41,078 nt of DNA from an uncultured Lachnospiraceae bacterium (GCA_910583965.1 CAJUAE010000021.1:1-41078); one strand, 5' to 3'. Positions 15,841 to 25,130 are shown, counted from the first letter of the stretch. Translations and numbers: made by a program. Notes: generated from the sequence alone by a model not told the origin.

Positions 15841-16641
15841 ATGTATATACTACCAGACAAAAATATTTACAAAAAATATATAAAAGGTTGTTCTGAGAAA
15901 GTACGTAGTTATTGTATATTGTGTCTAATGAATTTACCAGTATTGAAAAGTGTCATCGTTACTTATGATGAATTAAATACATTTGACGAAAAAGAGGTTG
16001 CAATAAAAAATTATTTTCATAGCAGTGAGTGCATGATTCGATATCTGTATAAAAAATCTTGTAACTTAATAAAAAATGGCGGTAAACTTATCCCGATTGC
16101 AAAGGATTTTTTTCTGAATGAATTGGAACAAAATGCTGATTTTTGGGTTTTAGAGCCTAGTAAAAGAGAGGAAAATATATATTGCTGTAATATTTGTCTC
16201 AATCGAGAACTTGAAAATATACATATAGAAATTTTGGGCAAAGGTTTTGATATATCAGACATTAACAAAGGAAAACTATGCCCACATCAAATAATTGATA
16301 TGCCTTTTCCGATTCAATATGGAGCATATGGAGAATGGTGGAAATGGGCTCATTTTCACTTTTGTACACAGAGAGAATATGAACAAAGTATTCTTGTTAG
16401 AAAAAACAGATTAAAAGAGTTTGGGACAAAACAGGAAGTAGAATTTGAGGTGGAGTATAAATCAATCCATCTCCAATTTTTAAAAATATTGTTTTTTTAT
16501 ATCGAAAAAATAGAAGAAAGTAATATATATCGGAGTGAAAGTTTTTATAATCTGAGTTGTTCTTGGGGAAAAGATGGACGTATTATATTTTGGGATATAC
16601 AGACACCAAAAGGGAAGTTGGAGGCATATCTAAACTTCTGA
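15841..16641 (+). CDS. Hypothetical protein (266 aa), third gene of the radical SAM operon
   Basis: The ATG at 15841 follows GAGGGA, which overlaps the stop of the Gre-like gene. The product is soluble, rich in Lys, Glu and aromatic residues, and has clustered cysteines (YCILC at 24-28; YCCNIC near 149-154) that could bind metal. A compact aromatic segment, YGEWWKWAHFHFC, lies near 183-195. No family is recognised. Tight spacing with the two upstream genes suggests the three act together. Confidence 0.65.
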   Translation: MYILPDKNIYKKYIKGCSEKVRSYCILCLMNLPVLKSVIVTYDELNTFDEKEVAIKNYFHSSECMIRYLYKKSCNLIKNGGKLIPIAKDFFLNELEQNADFWVLEPSKREENIYCCNICLNRELENIHIEILGKGFDISDINKGKLCPHQIIDMPFPIQYGAYGEWWKWAHFHFCTQREYEQSILVRKNRLKEFGTKQEVEFEVEYKSIHLQFLKILFFYIEKIEESNIYRSESFYNLSCSWGKDGRIIFWDIQTPKGKLEAYLNF

Positions 16642-17093
16642 ATACATATGCAACTATAATTATATCATGGTGTTGGGACAAAAGGTTAATTTATTGATTA
16701 GTTGTTGTAAAACTACATAACAGAATTAGATATTGCATTTCCTATGGAGAACAAATAGAATTAGCAAATTCTATAGTAAGATTGATAGTACTAATAGAAA
16801 AAGAGTTTTCGATAGTAGAAAAAGTTTTTCAATAAATATACACCACTTTACAATTGTAATGGTTGTCGTAAACTTATTATACAACAGAAAGCTCCATACG
16901 ATATTTTTTATTTAAAAACTTGTAAAGTATTGTAACTATTATAGGATTTAAGTATTATAATTAATCATATGTCAACACAGAGAAGAATATTAGACTCATA
17001 ATGCTTAAAAGTTTCTAAGTATAAAAGATATTGCTACTGGCGCGTTTTGCGTAGCGCAAAACGCGCCATAATATTATTTACCAATTGTCAATA
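16642..17093. other. A+T-rich convergent intergenic region
   Basis: No convincing gene is seen in this 452-bp gap between the ends of two convergent genes. Bases 16659-16685 resemble one arm of the inverted-repeat element at 36190-36409 (TGTTGGG, then CAAAAGG). The strong hairpin at 17038-17068 is listed separately. Confidence 0.4.
17038..17068. terminator. Perfect 14-bp hairpin between convergent genes
   Basis: TGGCGCGTTTTGCG (17038-17051) pairs perfectly with 17055-17068 around a 3-nt loop. It is GC-rich within a very A+T-rich stretch and lies 26 bp beyond the stop of the minus-strand gene. No long T-run flanks either side, so it may end transcription from both directions or simply protect the 3' end. 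Confidence 0.5.
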
Positions 17094-18395
17094 TCACAAC
17101 TCTCCTATAAGTTCTCTAAAATATTTCAGAGGATTTTCACTTCGCGCAGAAGACAAAAAAATCCAATCGTATGGATTACCTGCATATAATTCTTCATAAC
17201 CACACTGATACAAACAGGCATTTGTCTCTTCCACATAAGTTTCAGATAAATCGGATAGCATGTCCATAGAAAAGTCCGTGTATCCCTTTTTTAGTTTTTC
17301 GTTTGCCCAGAAACGATAAAAATCAAGCAGCACAATCATTTTGCGAATCGAATCATAGGATTTTGAAACCGAAATTTTGTCTTTTGAAAGAACGTCGGAC
17401 ATTGTTTTTCTGCTGGGAAAATTGTTGCGTATAATGTATGGTATCTGAATTTTGTTATTATCTCGACAAATTTTATCTGTTCTCAAGATACGCTCTAAGA
17501 TAAAAGTATTTTTTTTGATGTTTCTGTCCTTTATCCCATCCCAAATATAAGCGGCAGGGGAGTCCGCAGGATTTTCCCAAGGATCTTGAGAATCGAACAA
17601 GAGTTCTTTTATTAGCAATCCACAATTTTGGTAGTCCGCTAAATCAAATGTCAATGTCTTTGTATGTTTATTTCGTTTTTCATTGATAAGTTGTTTTAAC
17701 TTATCAATTGTTGCTTTACTTTCAGGTGGACCAATTAGTTCAAGAACTAATTGGTTGAGCGTTTTTGAAGCGCTCTCATTCCAAGTGTTAAAATTGTCTT
17801 TGTTTTGAATCAAAAATTCCTTTAGTTCTGCAACAGATTCAAACTCATGAATACGATCTCTGACAAACTGTGTGTAGTTTGCGGATTTTTCTGCATTGGT
17901 TGTAACTGCAGGAGCCTGTTCAATTTCCGGTATTATTCTTTGCGCTTCTTGATAGGAGAGACCATTTAAAAAGCAATAATAATAGACGGCTTCCTCTATC
18001 GTGTGGCAGTTAAATGCCCTGTCGTAATATACATGATGGAAAAACCATAAAGTTTCCTCGTATGTCAGTTCTAATGCAAAACAGATTTCATAGATTTTAT
18101 TTCGGCTGCCCGCTTCAACTTTTGGACTGTGTATTCCTGAAAACCAAGAAATAACAGTTTCATTTCCAATAGAGGAATTTATTTTTCTTAATTTTGAGAT
18201 AAGATATTCTGATAACTCTGTTATATTGTCTTTATCTCCAGGATACCCTTTTTTTATTAACAGTTCTGTCAATCCAATATTAAATGAGCGAAAAGAACTT
18301 GGATCAGTTAGATATTCAGCCGCATCTTCAATGTCGTCAATGGAAAAATATTCAAAGGTATCTTCTTGGTTGTATATTGTAAAGCTGCTTTGCAT
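17094..18395 (-). CDS. Regulator-like protein (433 aa), function unknown
   Basis: ATG at 18395 with CCTCC (reverse GGAGG) at 18403-18407. The N-terminal third contains ITELSEYLISKLRKI, ETVISWFSGIHSPKVEAGSR and IYEICFALELTYEETLWFF, a spacing like an Xre-type helix-turn-helix domain, followed by a conserved FNCHTIEEAVYYYCFLNG segment. The centre is helical and charged. The C-terminus carries CGYEELYAGNPYDWIFL and RSENPLKYFREL, which reappear in the remnant at 337-480. It is transcribed divergently from the kinase gene, with an inverted repeat over its own -10, which fits autoregulation. It is the best local candidate to recognise the CACAATTACA boxes, but that is inference. Confidence 0.65.
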   Translation of the reverse strand: MQSSFTIYNQEDTFEYFSIDDIEDAAEYLTDPSSFRSFNIGLTELLIKKGYPGDKDNITELSEYLISKLRKINSSIGNETVISWFSGIHSPKVEAGSRNKIYEICFALELTYEETLWFFHHVYYDRAFNCHTIEEAVYYYCFLNGLSYQEAQRIIPEIEQAPAVTTNAEKSANYTQFVRDRIHEFESVAELKEFLIQNKDNFNTWNESASKTLNQLVLELIGPPESKATIDKLKQLINEKRNKHTKTLTFDLADYQNCGLLIKELLFDSQDPWENPADSPAAYIWDGIKDRNIKKNTFILERILRTDKICRDNNKIQIPYIIRNNFPSRKTMSDVLSKDKISVSKSYDSIRKMIVLLDFYRFWANEKLKKGYTDFSMDMLSDLSETYVEETNACLYQCGYEELYAGNPYDWIFLSSARSENPLKYFRELIGEL

Positions 18396-18430
18396 GATAA
18401 AACCTCCAATAGTCTATAAAATAGTAGTAC

Positions 18431-18462
18431 TTTTTACATTATATCTGAAAATAATGTAAAAA
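18431..18462. promoter_or_regulatory. Inverted repeat over the -10 of the regulator-like gene
   Basis: TTTTTACATTAT (18431-18442) and ATAATGTAAAAA (18451-18462) are perfect 12-bp inverted arms with an 8-nt spacer. Read on the minus strand they cover TATAAT (18443-18438), about 43 nt before the start at 18395. This is the classic position for a repressor operator. Confidence 0.6.
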
Positions 18463-18493
18463 TCTACCAAAAATAATATCTAATTAAATTTAC

Positions 18494-18524
18494 AATAGTT
18501 TACAATTTATGCACATAAACTATT
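18494..18524. repeat. Second inverted repeat in the divergent promoter region
   Basis: AATAGTTTA (18494-18502) and TAAACTATT (18516-18524) are perfect 9-bp arms with a 13-nt spacer. TTTACAAT occurs twice in this zone (about 18489 and 18499). It lies between the divergent promoters of the regulator-like gene and the kinase gene. Confidence 0.45.
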
Positions 18525-18591
18525 AAAAATGACGGTCTTGTGTGTGATTTTCACTATTTTAATGAACAGGGGAAAACAAATTGCACAAAAA

Positions 18592-18627
18592 CACAATTAC
18601 AAACTAAGATATTTCAATTGCTATAAT
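18592..18627 (+). promoter_or_regulatory. Shared-box promoter 4 (kinase-STAND gene)
   Basis: CACAATTACA starts at 18592 and a perfect TATAAT at 18622, the same 30-nt offset as the other three copies. Outside the box the sequence diverges from them, so the conserved box and distance stand out. The predicted leader before the kinase start is about 155 nt. Confidence 0.7.
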
Positions 18628-18659
18628 TGAAAGTAAAAATACGGTATGATAAATTTAAG

Positions 18660-18722
18660 GTTATAATTCACATCCATGCCAGTTTTTATTAGTTTATAAG
18701 TTAGTGAGGTGTGAATTATAAC
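18660..18722. repeat. Leader hairpin before the kinase-STAND gene
   Basis: GTTATAATTCACA (18660-18672) and TGTGAATTATAAC (18710-18722) are perfect 13-bp inverted arms, 37 nt apart. They lie downstream of the predicted -10 and so would form a stem in the 5' leader. Alternatively this is a spaced operator. Confidence 0.5.
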
Positions 18723-18790
18723 AGATTTTGCACACAAAATGCTAAAAAATGCAATTATATGTCTGTAGGGTTCATAAGCGGGGAGTAGTC

Positions 18791-21700
18791 ATGAGAGATA
18801 ATAGAGTTGCTTTAGAAATTGGATATAGGTTAGAGAACTCTGACAATAAAACAATTAAGATTAATGCGGAGGTTGGCCGCGGTGCAAGCTGTATTGTATA
18901 TGATGCAGAATACACAGATTCGATAGGGGCAGCACACAATATTCGGCTAAAGGAATGTTATCCGGCATATCTGCTTATCGAAAGAAAGGATCGTGGCGCG
19001 CTTATACCATTTGATGCCAATAAAGAACAGTTTCAAGAAGAAAAGGAGAGATTTAATCAGGCTTATCAAAGAAATGTCACGATTGGAAATACCTTGGGAT
19101 TAATCAATTCTACAATCAATTCAACAGATATTTTTTCCTGTAATAATACTTGTTATAGTATTATGGCGCTAAGTGAAGGAAGCGATTACAGTAAATATGA
19201 GGATGCGTCCTTGACAGAACTGCTTGTGCATATGAAAAGTCTGGCGCAGCTAATAAAAAAGTATCATGACAGAGGATATCTGCATCTTGATATTAAGCCA
19301 GAAAATGTATTTATTCTTCCCGAAACGCCGGAACATATTTTACTGTTTGATTTTGATTCTGTAATGACAAAGGAAGAGCTGGCATTAACAGGAAGATACC
19401 GCCTGCAATTTTCAGATGGATTTTCACCGCCGGAGCAAATTCAGGGAAAGATAAAGAAAATAGATACACACACAGATATTTTTGCAATTGGAGCATTACT
19501 GTTTTTCAAGTTATTTGGCAGAAAGGCAACGATAGAGGAATGCAGGATTTCCACCAGTTTTCACTTTCATGAAATGCGATATTTTAGCGAAAAATATCAG
19601 CCAAAACTTTTTTCTACGTTGGAGAAATTTTTAAAAAATACCTTGTCAGCATCGATTATTCCAAGGTGGAAGAATATGCAGCAGGTAATGGATTGTCTGG
19701 ATGCATTAATTCCACTCTCAGATATAGATGCGATATATCTTGTTGATTCGTTTCAGTATCATACAGCCTGTTTTATTGGGAGAGAATCAGAGATTGATAA
19801 GATGCATTATATTATGGAAAAAAATCAATTGTTATTTCTTTCAGGCATTGGCGGAATTGGAAAAACAGAGCTTGCAAAACAGTATGCAAACAGATACCGG
19901 AATGAGTATAATACAATTATATTTGCTGTATTTAATAAAGATATTGTATCGCTGGTGAATGACGAAATCTTAATAAATCACATTGAAAAAGATGAGAAGG
20001 AAAGCGACATAGATTATTTCAAAAGAAAAATAGAGATTTTAAAACAGATAGTGACGGATAAAGATCTGATTATGATTGACAATTTTGATGTGGATTCGGA
20101 CGAGCGGCTGGAAACATTATTTTGCTGTCCCTGTAAATTTATTGTGACATCAAGAATGGATTTTAGAGATTACAATTATCCGCAAATCACAGTTGACAGA
20201 ATGGAAAATATAGAAGATGTTTTGCAGTTATTTTCAAGCTATAATGAGATTATTTATGATGCAGAAGATACAATCGCAATTGAAAAATTAGTAGAATATG
20301 TGGATTATCATACAATGACAGTTGAATTAATTGCAAAATATTTGAGAGTTTCTGGCGAAGCCCCCACATTATTACTGGAATGTTTTATGCAAAAAGAAGG
20401 AACTACAAACACGAAGGATATTAACGTTAAGCAAAGAAAGGACCATCGTCTTCGCGCAGAGTCTGTCAATCATCATTTGGAGACTCTGTTTGATGTATCG
20501 GGATTTGAAGACACAGAAAAAGAAGTAATAGGAAGCTTATCCTTATTGGCAAATATACGAATAAAAAAACAAAGGTTTGAAGAAATTTGCCCGATAGAGC
20601 ATATTTCGGAAAAATTGAATCAGTTAATTAAAAGAGGCTGGATTGAATATAACGAAAAATTGGATAAAATTTCACTACATCAGATAATTCAAGATTTGAT
20701 TTATAAGAATCTTAGGCCTACTGCAGAAAATTGTCCTAATATTGTCCGTGGAATAAATCAATATATTACTGCGGATACTGCTAATTATATAGAGCGCAGA
20801 ATGAAGCAGAGCGTATTGGAAGTATTTATGAACAGGATAACAGGTTCAAGTATTCCTTATGCAAAATTATGTTTGCTTTATGGACAAAAAGATAAACTCG
20901 ACGAGGCAGAACAAATATGTCTGCGCCAAGAGAATAAAGAGGTTTACGATATTTTACAGAGAATTTATAGAAAGAAAATTAAACTTATCAGCGATTGTGA
21001 GGATATGTTTGAATCGGAACTTGATTTGGAGGATTACTTGGCGGAACAACTGAAACGCATGGAAGAATTGCTGGATAAAGTGATATGGTATTGTCAGAAT
21101 TATACTGATAATGTGAACTATAAAGTGAAGGAGTGTATCGATACCTGCAGCGAGTTAGATCATTTTCTTGCAGATAATGCGTGGTGGTATTCCACCGAAC
21201 GAAATCCTAATATAGACAGAATCTATAATAAAATGGCTGATATCTATGACACAGTGACTGGATTGCTGCCCAAAACCACTTTTGCAATAGACGAAAAGGA
21301 AAGATTATATAAAAAAATAAGAGACTTTTATTCGGGTGAAGATTTGGGGGCACTGTATCGATGTGAATTTTTTTCCAATGTTGAGAAGGCATATTGGTAT
21401 CAAGAACGCATTGATGAGCTAAGAGCGAAAAGGAATGCAGAAAGTGCAGATGAATTTGCTATGGATAGAGGGGGAACAACATATGATTATACAAATGATG
21501 TATCTTGCAGCGCATTGGCTCAAAAATATGAGGAGGAAGGGAATTATCAAAAGGCGATAGAATATTACCAAAAGGCATATAAAGATGGTGATGAATGGTA
21601 CGAAAATTTTATACAGCGTATTGCACATGTTTACTTAAAAATGAATCAACCAGAAAAGGCAATTGCATATTTGGAAGAAATATTGGATCGCGATAAAGAA

Positions 21701-23068
21701 AATGAGAAAAATTCTAATGCTTATTTTGCTTATTCTTCCTATATTTGTATTGATCTGATAAAAATTTTAATAGAACTGCAGGATTATGAGAAGGCAAAAA
21801 CATATGCGCTGGAATTAATACATTATGAAGAACCAGATGTTTATCAGGAAGATAATTCGTATGCAGTTACCTATGTTCTTGCAGCATATTATTATTTATA
21901 TATCATTGAGAATGAACCCAATAAGAAAGCGTTGTTCTGGCAGCAGTGTATCAAATATTACAAAATGCTTCAAAATAATAAAATAGAGGAGGATATTTTT
22001 GATTTTATTGAGGAATATCTGATTAAAGAGGATGTTTGCTTTGAGGAAATCTTTGCAATATTAGATAGGATTGATAATTATAATACAAAAGATATCAAGG
22101 AAAAGCTTATTGTAAATTTTATTGCAAAAAATAAAAATGCAAACGAATTTGATAAGTATCATGTAATTTTAATGATAGAATATGCAAAGCTTTTTAACGA
22201 ATATCCATATGAATTGATAAAAGAAGCGGAAAGTAACTGTGAGAAAGCACAAGAACTTTACTTGGAATATAAACTTCAAGACAAATATATTCAAAGTTTA
22301 TTATATGAAACAAAGGCTGAAATAATGTCAAATGATAAAGATTATGAGTATGATCAGGTGTTAGAATTGAAAAGGAAATGTGACTATAGACTTTTGGCAG
22401 AACAGCAGTTGCAAAAAGCAGTAGATGATGAGAATAAAGTGAAAATCTGGAAGGATGCTGCAGATTCCTACAGATATGTGGAGCATTATGAAATGCAGAT
22501 TGATTGTTTAGAAAAGTCTTTAGCAATTATAATCCTAGTATTAAATCAATATGAGTTTAGTAGATTTGATGGAGATTATTGGTTTTCAATGGTAGACTTG
22601 ATTCGGGCATATATTCAAGTTGGGAATTTTGAAAAAGCAAAATATAATATTGATAATCTTTATAAAAATGCAATAGAATTTTATAAAAGTATTGGAAACT
22701 CTGATAATTCATGGGAACGTATTTGGAATATGGAATCTATTGCAGAGTTTTATAGTGAATGTGCTTTGAAAGAAAAGGCTGTTAATACTTATTTGGCAGC
22801 AATGTATATAGGATTAGAGAAAGATAGTAATCAATATGAGATACTCAAGGACAGAGATATGAAGATTAATATATGTAAAATAAGTGAATCTATCAATTGT
22901 CTTCTAGAAGGAGAGATAGAAAATAATATCATAGATAAAGTAATAGACTTAAAAGATACACTTGTTTGTTATAGAGATGATTATTTAGGAGATAAAAATA
23001 CCTATGATGAAATCATATCAAAAATCAATGACCATTATCAAAATCAGGAGATAGAATTTAAAAAATAA
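18791..23068 (+). CDS. Serine/threonine kinase - STAND NTPase - TPR fusion protein
   Basis: The ATG at 18791 follows GGGGAG; an upstream ATG at 18749 has no such site. The 1425-residue protein has three parts. A kinase domain (about 10-305) has G-loop GRGASC (29-34), Lys54, HLDIKPEN (165-172, catalytic D167; HLD instead of HRD), DFD (187-189, in place of DFG) and SPPEQ (212-216). A STAND/NB-ARC-like NTPase follows: FIGRESE (328-334), Walker A GIGGIGKTE (352-360), Walker B LIMIDNFD (426-433) and IVTSR (451-455). The C-terminal half, from about 700, is helical with TPR-like units (YQKAIEYYQKAYKDG; QPEKAIAYLEEILDRD). STAND proteins sense ligands and oligomerise; here phosphorylation may be the output. 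No membrane segment is evident. Confidence 0.88.
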   Translation: MRDNRVALEIGYRLENSDNKTIKINAEVGRGASCIVYDAEYTDSIGAAHNIRLKECYPAYLLIERKDRGALIPFDANKEQFQEEKERFNQAYQRNVTIGNTLGLINSTINSTDIFSCNNTCYSIMALSEGSDYSKYEDASLTELLVHMKSLAQLIKKYHDRGYLHLDIKPENVFILPETPEHILLFDFDSVMTKEELALTGRYRLQFSDGFSPPEQIQGKIKKIDTHTDIFAIGALLFFKLFGRKATIEECRISTSFHFHEMRYFSEKYQPKLFSTLEKFLKNTLSASIIPRWKNMQQVMDCLDALIPLSDIDAIYLVDSFQYHTACFIGRESEIDKMHYIMEKNQLLFLSGIGGIGKTELAKQYANRYRNEYNTIIFAVFNKDIVSLVNDEILINHIEKDEKESDIDYFKRKIEILKQIVTDKDLIMIDNFDVDSDERLETLFCCPCKFIVTSRMDFRDYNYPQITVDRMENIEDVLQLFSSYNEIIYDAEDTIAIEKLVEYVDYHTMTVELIAKYLRVSGEAPTLLLECFMQKEGTTNTKDINVKQRKDHRLRAESVNHHLETLFDVSGFEDTEKEVIGSLSLLANIRIKKQRFEEICPIEHISEKLNQLIKRGWIEYNEKLDKISLHQIIQDLIYKNLRPTAENCPNIVRGINQYITADTANYIERRMKQSVLEVFMNRITGSSIPYAKLCLLYGQKDKLDEAEQICLRQENKEVYDILQRIYRKKIKLISDCEDMFESELDLEDYLAEQLKRMEELLDKVIWYCQNYTDNVNYKVKECIDTCSELDHFLADNAWWYSTERNPNIDRIYNKMADIYDTVTGLLPKTTFAIDEKERLYKKIRDFYSGEDLGALYRCEFFSNVEKAYWYQERIDELRAKRNAESADEFAMDRGGTTYDYTNDVSCSALAQKYEEEGNYQKAIEYYQKAYKDGDEWYENFIQRIAHVYLKMNQPEKAIAYLEEILDRDKENEKNSNAYFAYSSYICIDLIKILIELQDYEKAKTYALELIHYEEPDVYQEDNSYAVTYVLAAYYYLYIIENEPNKKALFWQQCIKYYKMLQNNKIEEDIFDFIEEYLIKEDVCFEEIFAILDRIDNYNTKDIKEKLIVNFIAKNKNANEFDKYHVILMIEYAKLFNEYPYELIKEAESNCEKAQELYLEYKLQDKYIQSLLYETKAEIMSNDKDYEYDQVLELKRKCDYRLLAEQQLQKAVDDENKVKIWKDAADSYRYVEHYEMQIDCLEKSLAIIILVLNQYEFSRFDGDYWFSMVDLIRAYIQVGNFEKAKYNIDNLYKNAIEFYKSIGNSDNSWERIWNMESIAEFYSECALKEKAVNTYLAAMYIGLEKDSNQYEILKDRDMKINICKISESINCLLEGEIENNIIDKVIDLKDTLVCYRDDYLGDKNTYDEIISKINDHYQNQEIEFKK

Positions 23069-23128
23069 AATAAGTTGTTGGGTTGTACGTTCTGACAGTT
23101 TATTTTGATTATTTCCAACAACTTATTT
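23068..23128 (+). terminator. Inverted repeat after the kinase gene, probable terminator
   Basis: AAATAAGTTGTTGG (23068-23081) pairs perfectly with CCAACAACTTATTT (23115-23128) across a 33-nt loop. It starts at the stop codon. The right arm ends in TTATTTCA rather than a long T-run. Confidence 0.5.
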
Positions 23129-23158
23129 CATGTTGGGTATCTGCCCTATAAGATTAAG

Positions 23159-23205
23159 TGTACAAACTGCCTTATTTGAGCAAGCTACAGATATCAGTTT
23201 GTACA
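23159..23205. repeat. Inverted repeat at the 3' end of fbp
   Basis: TGTACAAACTG (23159-23169) and CAGTTTGTACA (23195-23205) are perfect 11-bp inverted arms with a 25-nt spacer. They lie 31 bp beyond the fbp stop and could end minus-strand transcription. Confidence 0.4.
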
Positions 23206-23236
23206 TTCCATTTTGCATGGTTCAATGGTTACTATA

Positions 23237-25130
23237 TTATTTCGTCACAATAATTCCTTGGCGATATGCTGTCAGCAGCAATTCTAAATCATAGATTGTC
23301 TCCTTGATTTCCTTTCCATTGTCTGTGTCCTTGACCATTACGCGCTCTGCCTCTGTCTCAAAAAAATTGGAGGAGGATTCTATATCTTTATTTTCTGACA
23401 GAACTTTTGCAATACTTTCAAATGGTTGGTGCGCCTTCAAACGCATACCATGAGAATTGTAAATTAGTGTATACCCTGCAATACCCGTTGTTTTTTGATA
23501 AGCCTGACAGAAACCGCCATCTATCACAATCAGACGATTATTTGCCTTTAATGGTGATTCGCCTTTGGATACCTTGATTGGGGTGTGTCCGTTAATAATA
23601 TGTGCCATCGAACCATCTAATCCAAATTCATGAAGAATTTTTAGACAGTACTTTTCTTGTTGATAATAACGATAGTAGGGATTTTTAGGTTCATTGTAGG
23701 TGCTCTCGTCCACCACAAAAGTCCGCTCAAAAGTTTTCATTGTCCTGCCTGCTAGTGGGGATTTTTTTCCACACCATAAATACCACATAAAGTCGATATC
23801 TGACTGATTGAAATTTCCAAAAAAAAGCGCGCCTTGCAACTTTTGCGGCATGGTCCATATATGCTTTTCCTTTATATGCTTTGCCGTCAAGATTCATGCT
23901 TGCAAATGCGCCGTCTTCTGTCATAGGAATACAGCCATGAAATAAAAGATTGCCATTGTAACAAAGATAAGTGCTGCCTTTTTCATATAAGAATCGCACA
24001 TGTTTTCTAAGCATATGGCTATTTATAAATGCTGTTCGAAGCTCTTCTATAACTTGTTGTTCTTCCACGGAAAGCGTATATGCATCGTTTTCCTTTAAAG
24101 TTGGAAAATAACAGTCTTTCAATTGATATTCCTGCGCACCGATTTTGACAACGCCGCGCATTTTGTCAATTTTGTCAAGCAGGAGTCTGTCCGCCATATC
24201 ATATTCTGGATGACGCAGGATAATCTGTCCTTCAAGTTTAAATAGAATCACAGAGATTGCTTTCAGAGCAGCTTCCATTGGCGGCAAGTCTGGATAGGTC
24301 TGCTCTGCAAACAGAGTCAATGAGCGCAGACTGATTGCATAGGTATTTTCAAGGATTTCAATATTGTCATATTTCAGGTTGTTTCTAAGGACATTTGCAA
24401 TACAAGCCTCATTTCCGCAGGCGGCGCCCATCCACAGAATATCGTGATTTCCCCATTCTATATCCACAGAATGATGTGATATCAGCAAATCCATAATTTT
24501 ATCTGCGTTCGGGCCGCGGTCATAGATATCTCCTACAATATGAAGATGGTCGACTGCAAGATGTTTGATTAGCTTACTTAGTGCTTCAATAAAGGCATCA
24601 GCGCTGTCAATATCAATGATGGTATCCAATATTTTTTCATGGTAGACATACTGATTGTTATCCTCGTCTTGCTGTGCATGTAAAAGCTCATCAATAATAT
24701 AACTAAACTCTGCGGGCAATGCTTTTCTGACTTTGGAGCGTGTATATTTTGAGGACAAAAATTTGGCAAGCTCTGTCAAATTCTTTAGAGTTGTTTTATA
24801 CCATTGTGGGGTCAACAGATGTTGCTTTTTTAAAAGCTTCAGTTTTTCTATTGGATAGTACACTAGCGTACAGACTTCCTGTCGTTCCTTTGGCGTCATA
24901 CACGCAGCAAAAATCATATCAACTTTTTCTTTGATAACCCCTGCTGCATTGTTCATAATGTGATAAAATGCTTCATATTCGCCGTGAATATCACTCATGA
25001 AATGTTCTGTCCCTTTGGGAAGATTTAAGATAGCTTTTAGATTGATAATTTCGCGACATACAGATGGTATTGATGGGTATTTTGTTGCCAGCAGTTTCAA
25101 ATATTTCAGCTTCTCGTCAGTCAAATTCAT
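23237..25130 (-). pseudogene. fbp: Class III fructose-1,6-bisphosphatase, interrupted by a one-base frameshift
   Basis: This is the gluconeogenic enzyme converting fructose-1,6-bisphosphate to fructose-6-phosphate, of the calcineurin-like class found in Firmicutes. The first frame (from 25130) has SDIHGEYEAF, VGDIYDRGP and EWGNHD, the metal-binding motifs. It reads to AKVARRAFF and then falls into an unrelated frame. The correct continuation (GNFNQSDIDFMWYLW, then NGHTP and IDGGFCQAY) is in another frame and runs to 23237. The switch lies at eight A residues on the plus strand (23819-23826); seven would restore one frame of about 630 residues. Explanations are a true mutation, a sequencing error in a homopolymer, or slippage during transcription. 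The sequence around the switch is otherwise well conserved, which favours a recent change or an error. Confidence 0.85.

Noticed and set aside
16733..16915. 60-residue frame downstream of the radical SAM operon
   Set aside because: It has no ribosome binding site and A+T-driven composition, so it is more likely chance.
18431..18524. CRISPR-like array from repeated TTTACAAT units
   Set aside because: The units are short, irregular and palindromic, with no spacers or cas genes, so they are better explained as operator sites.
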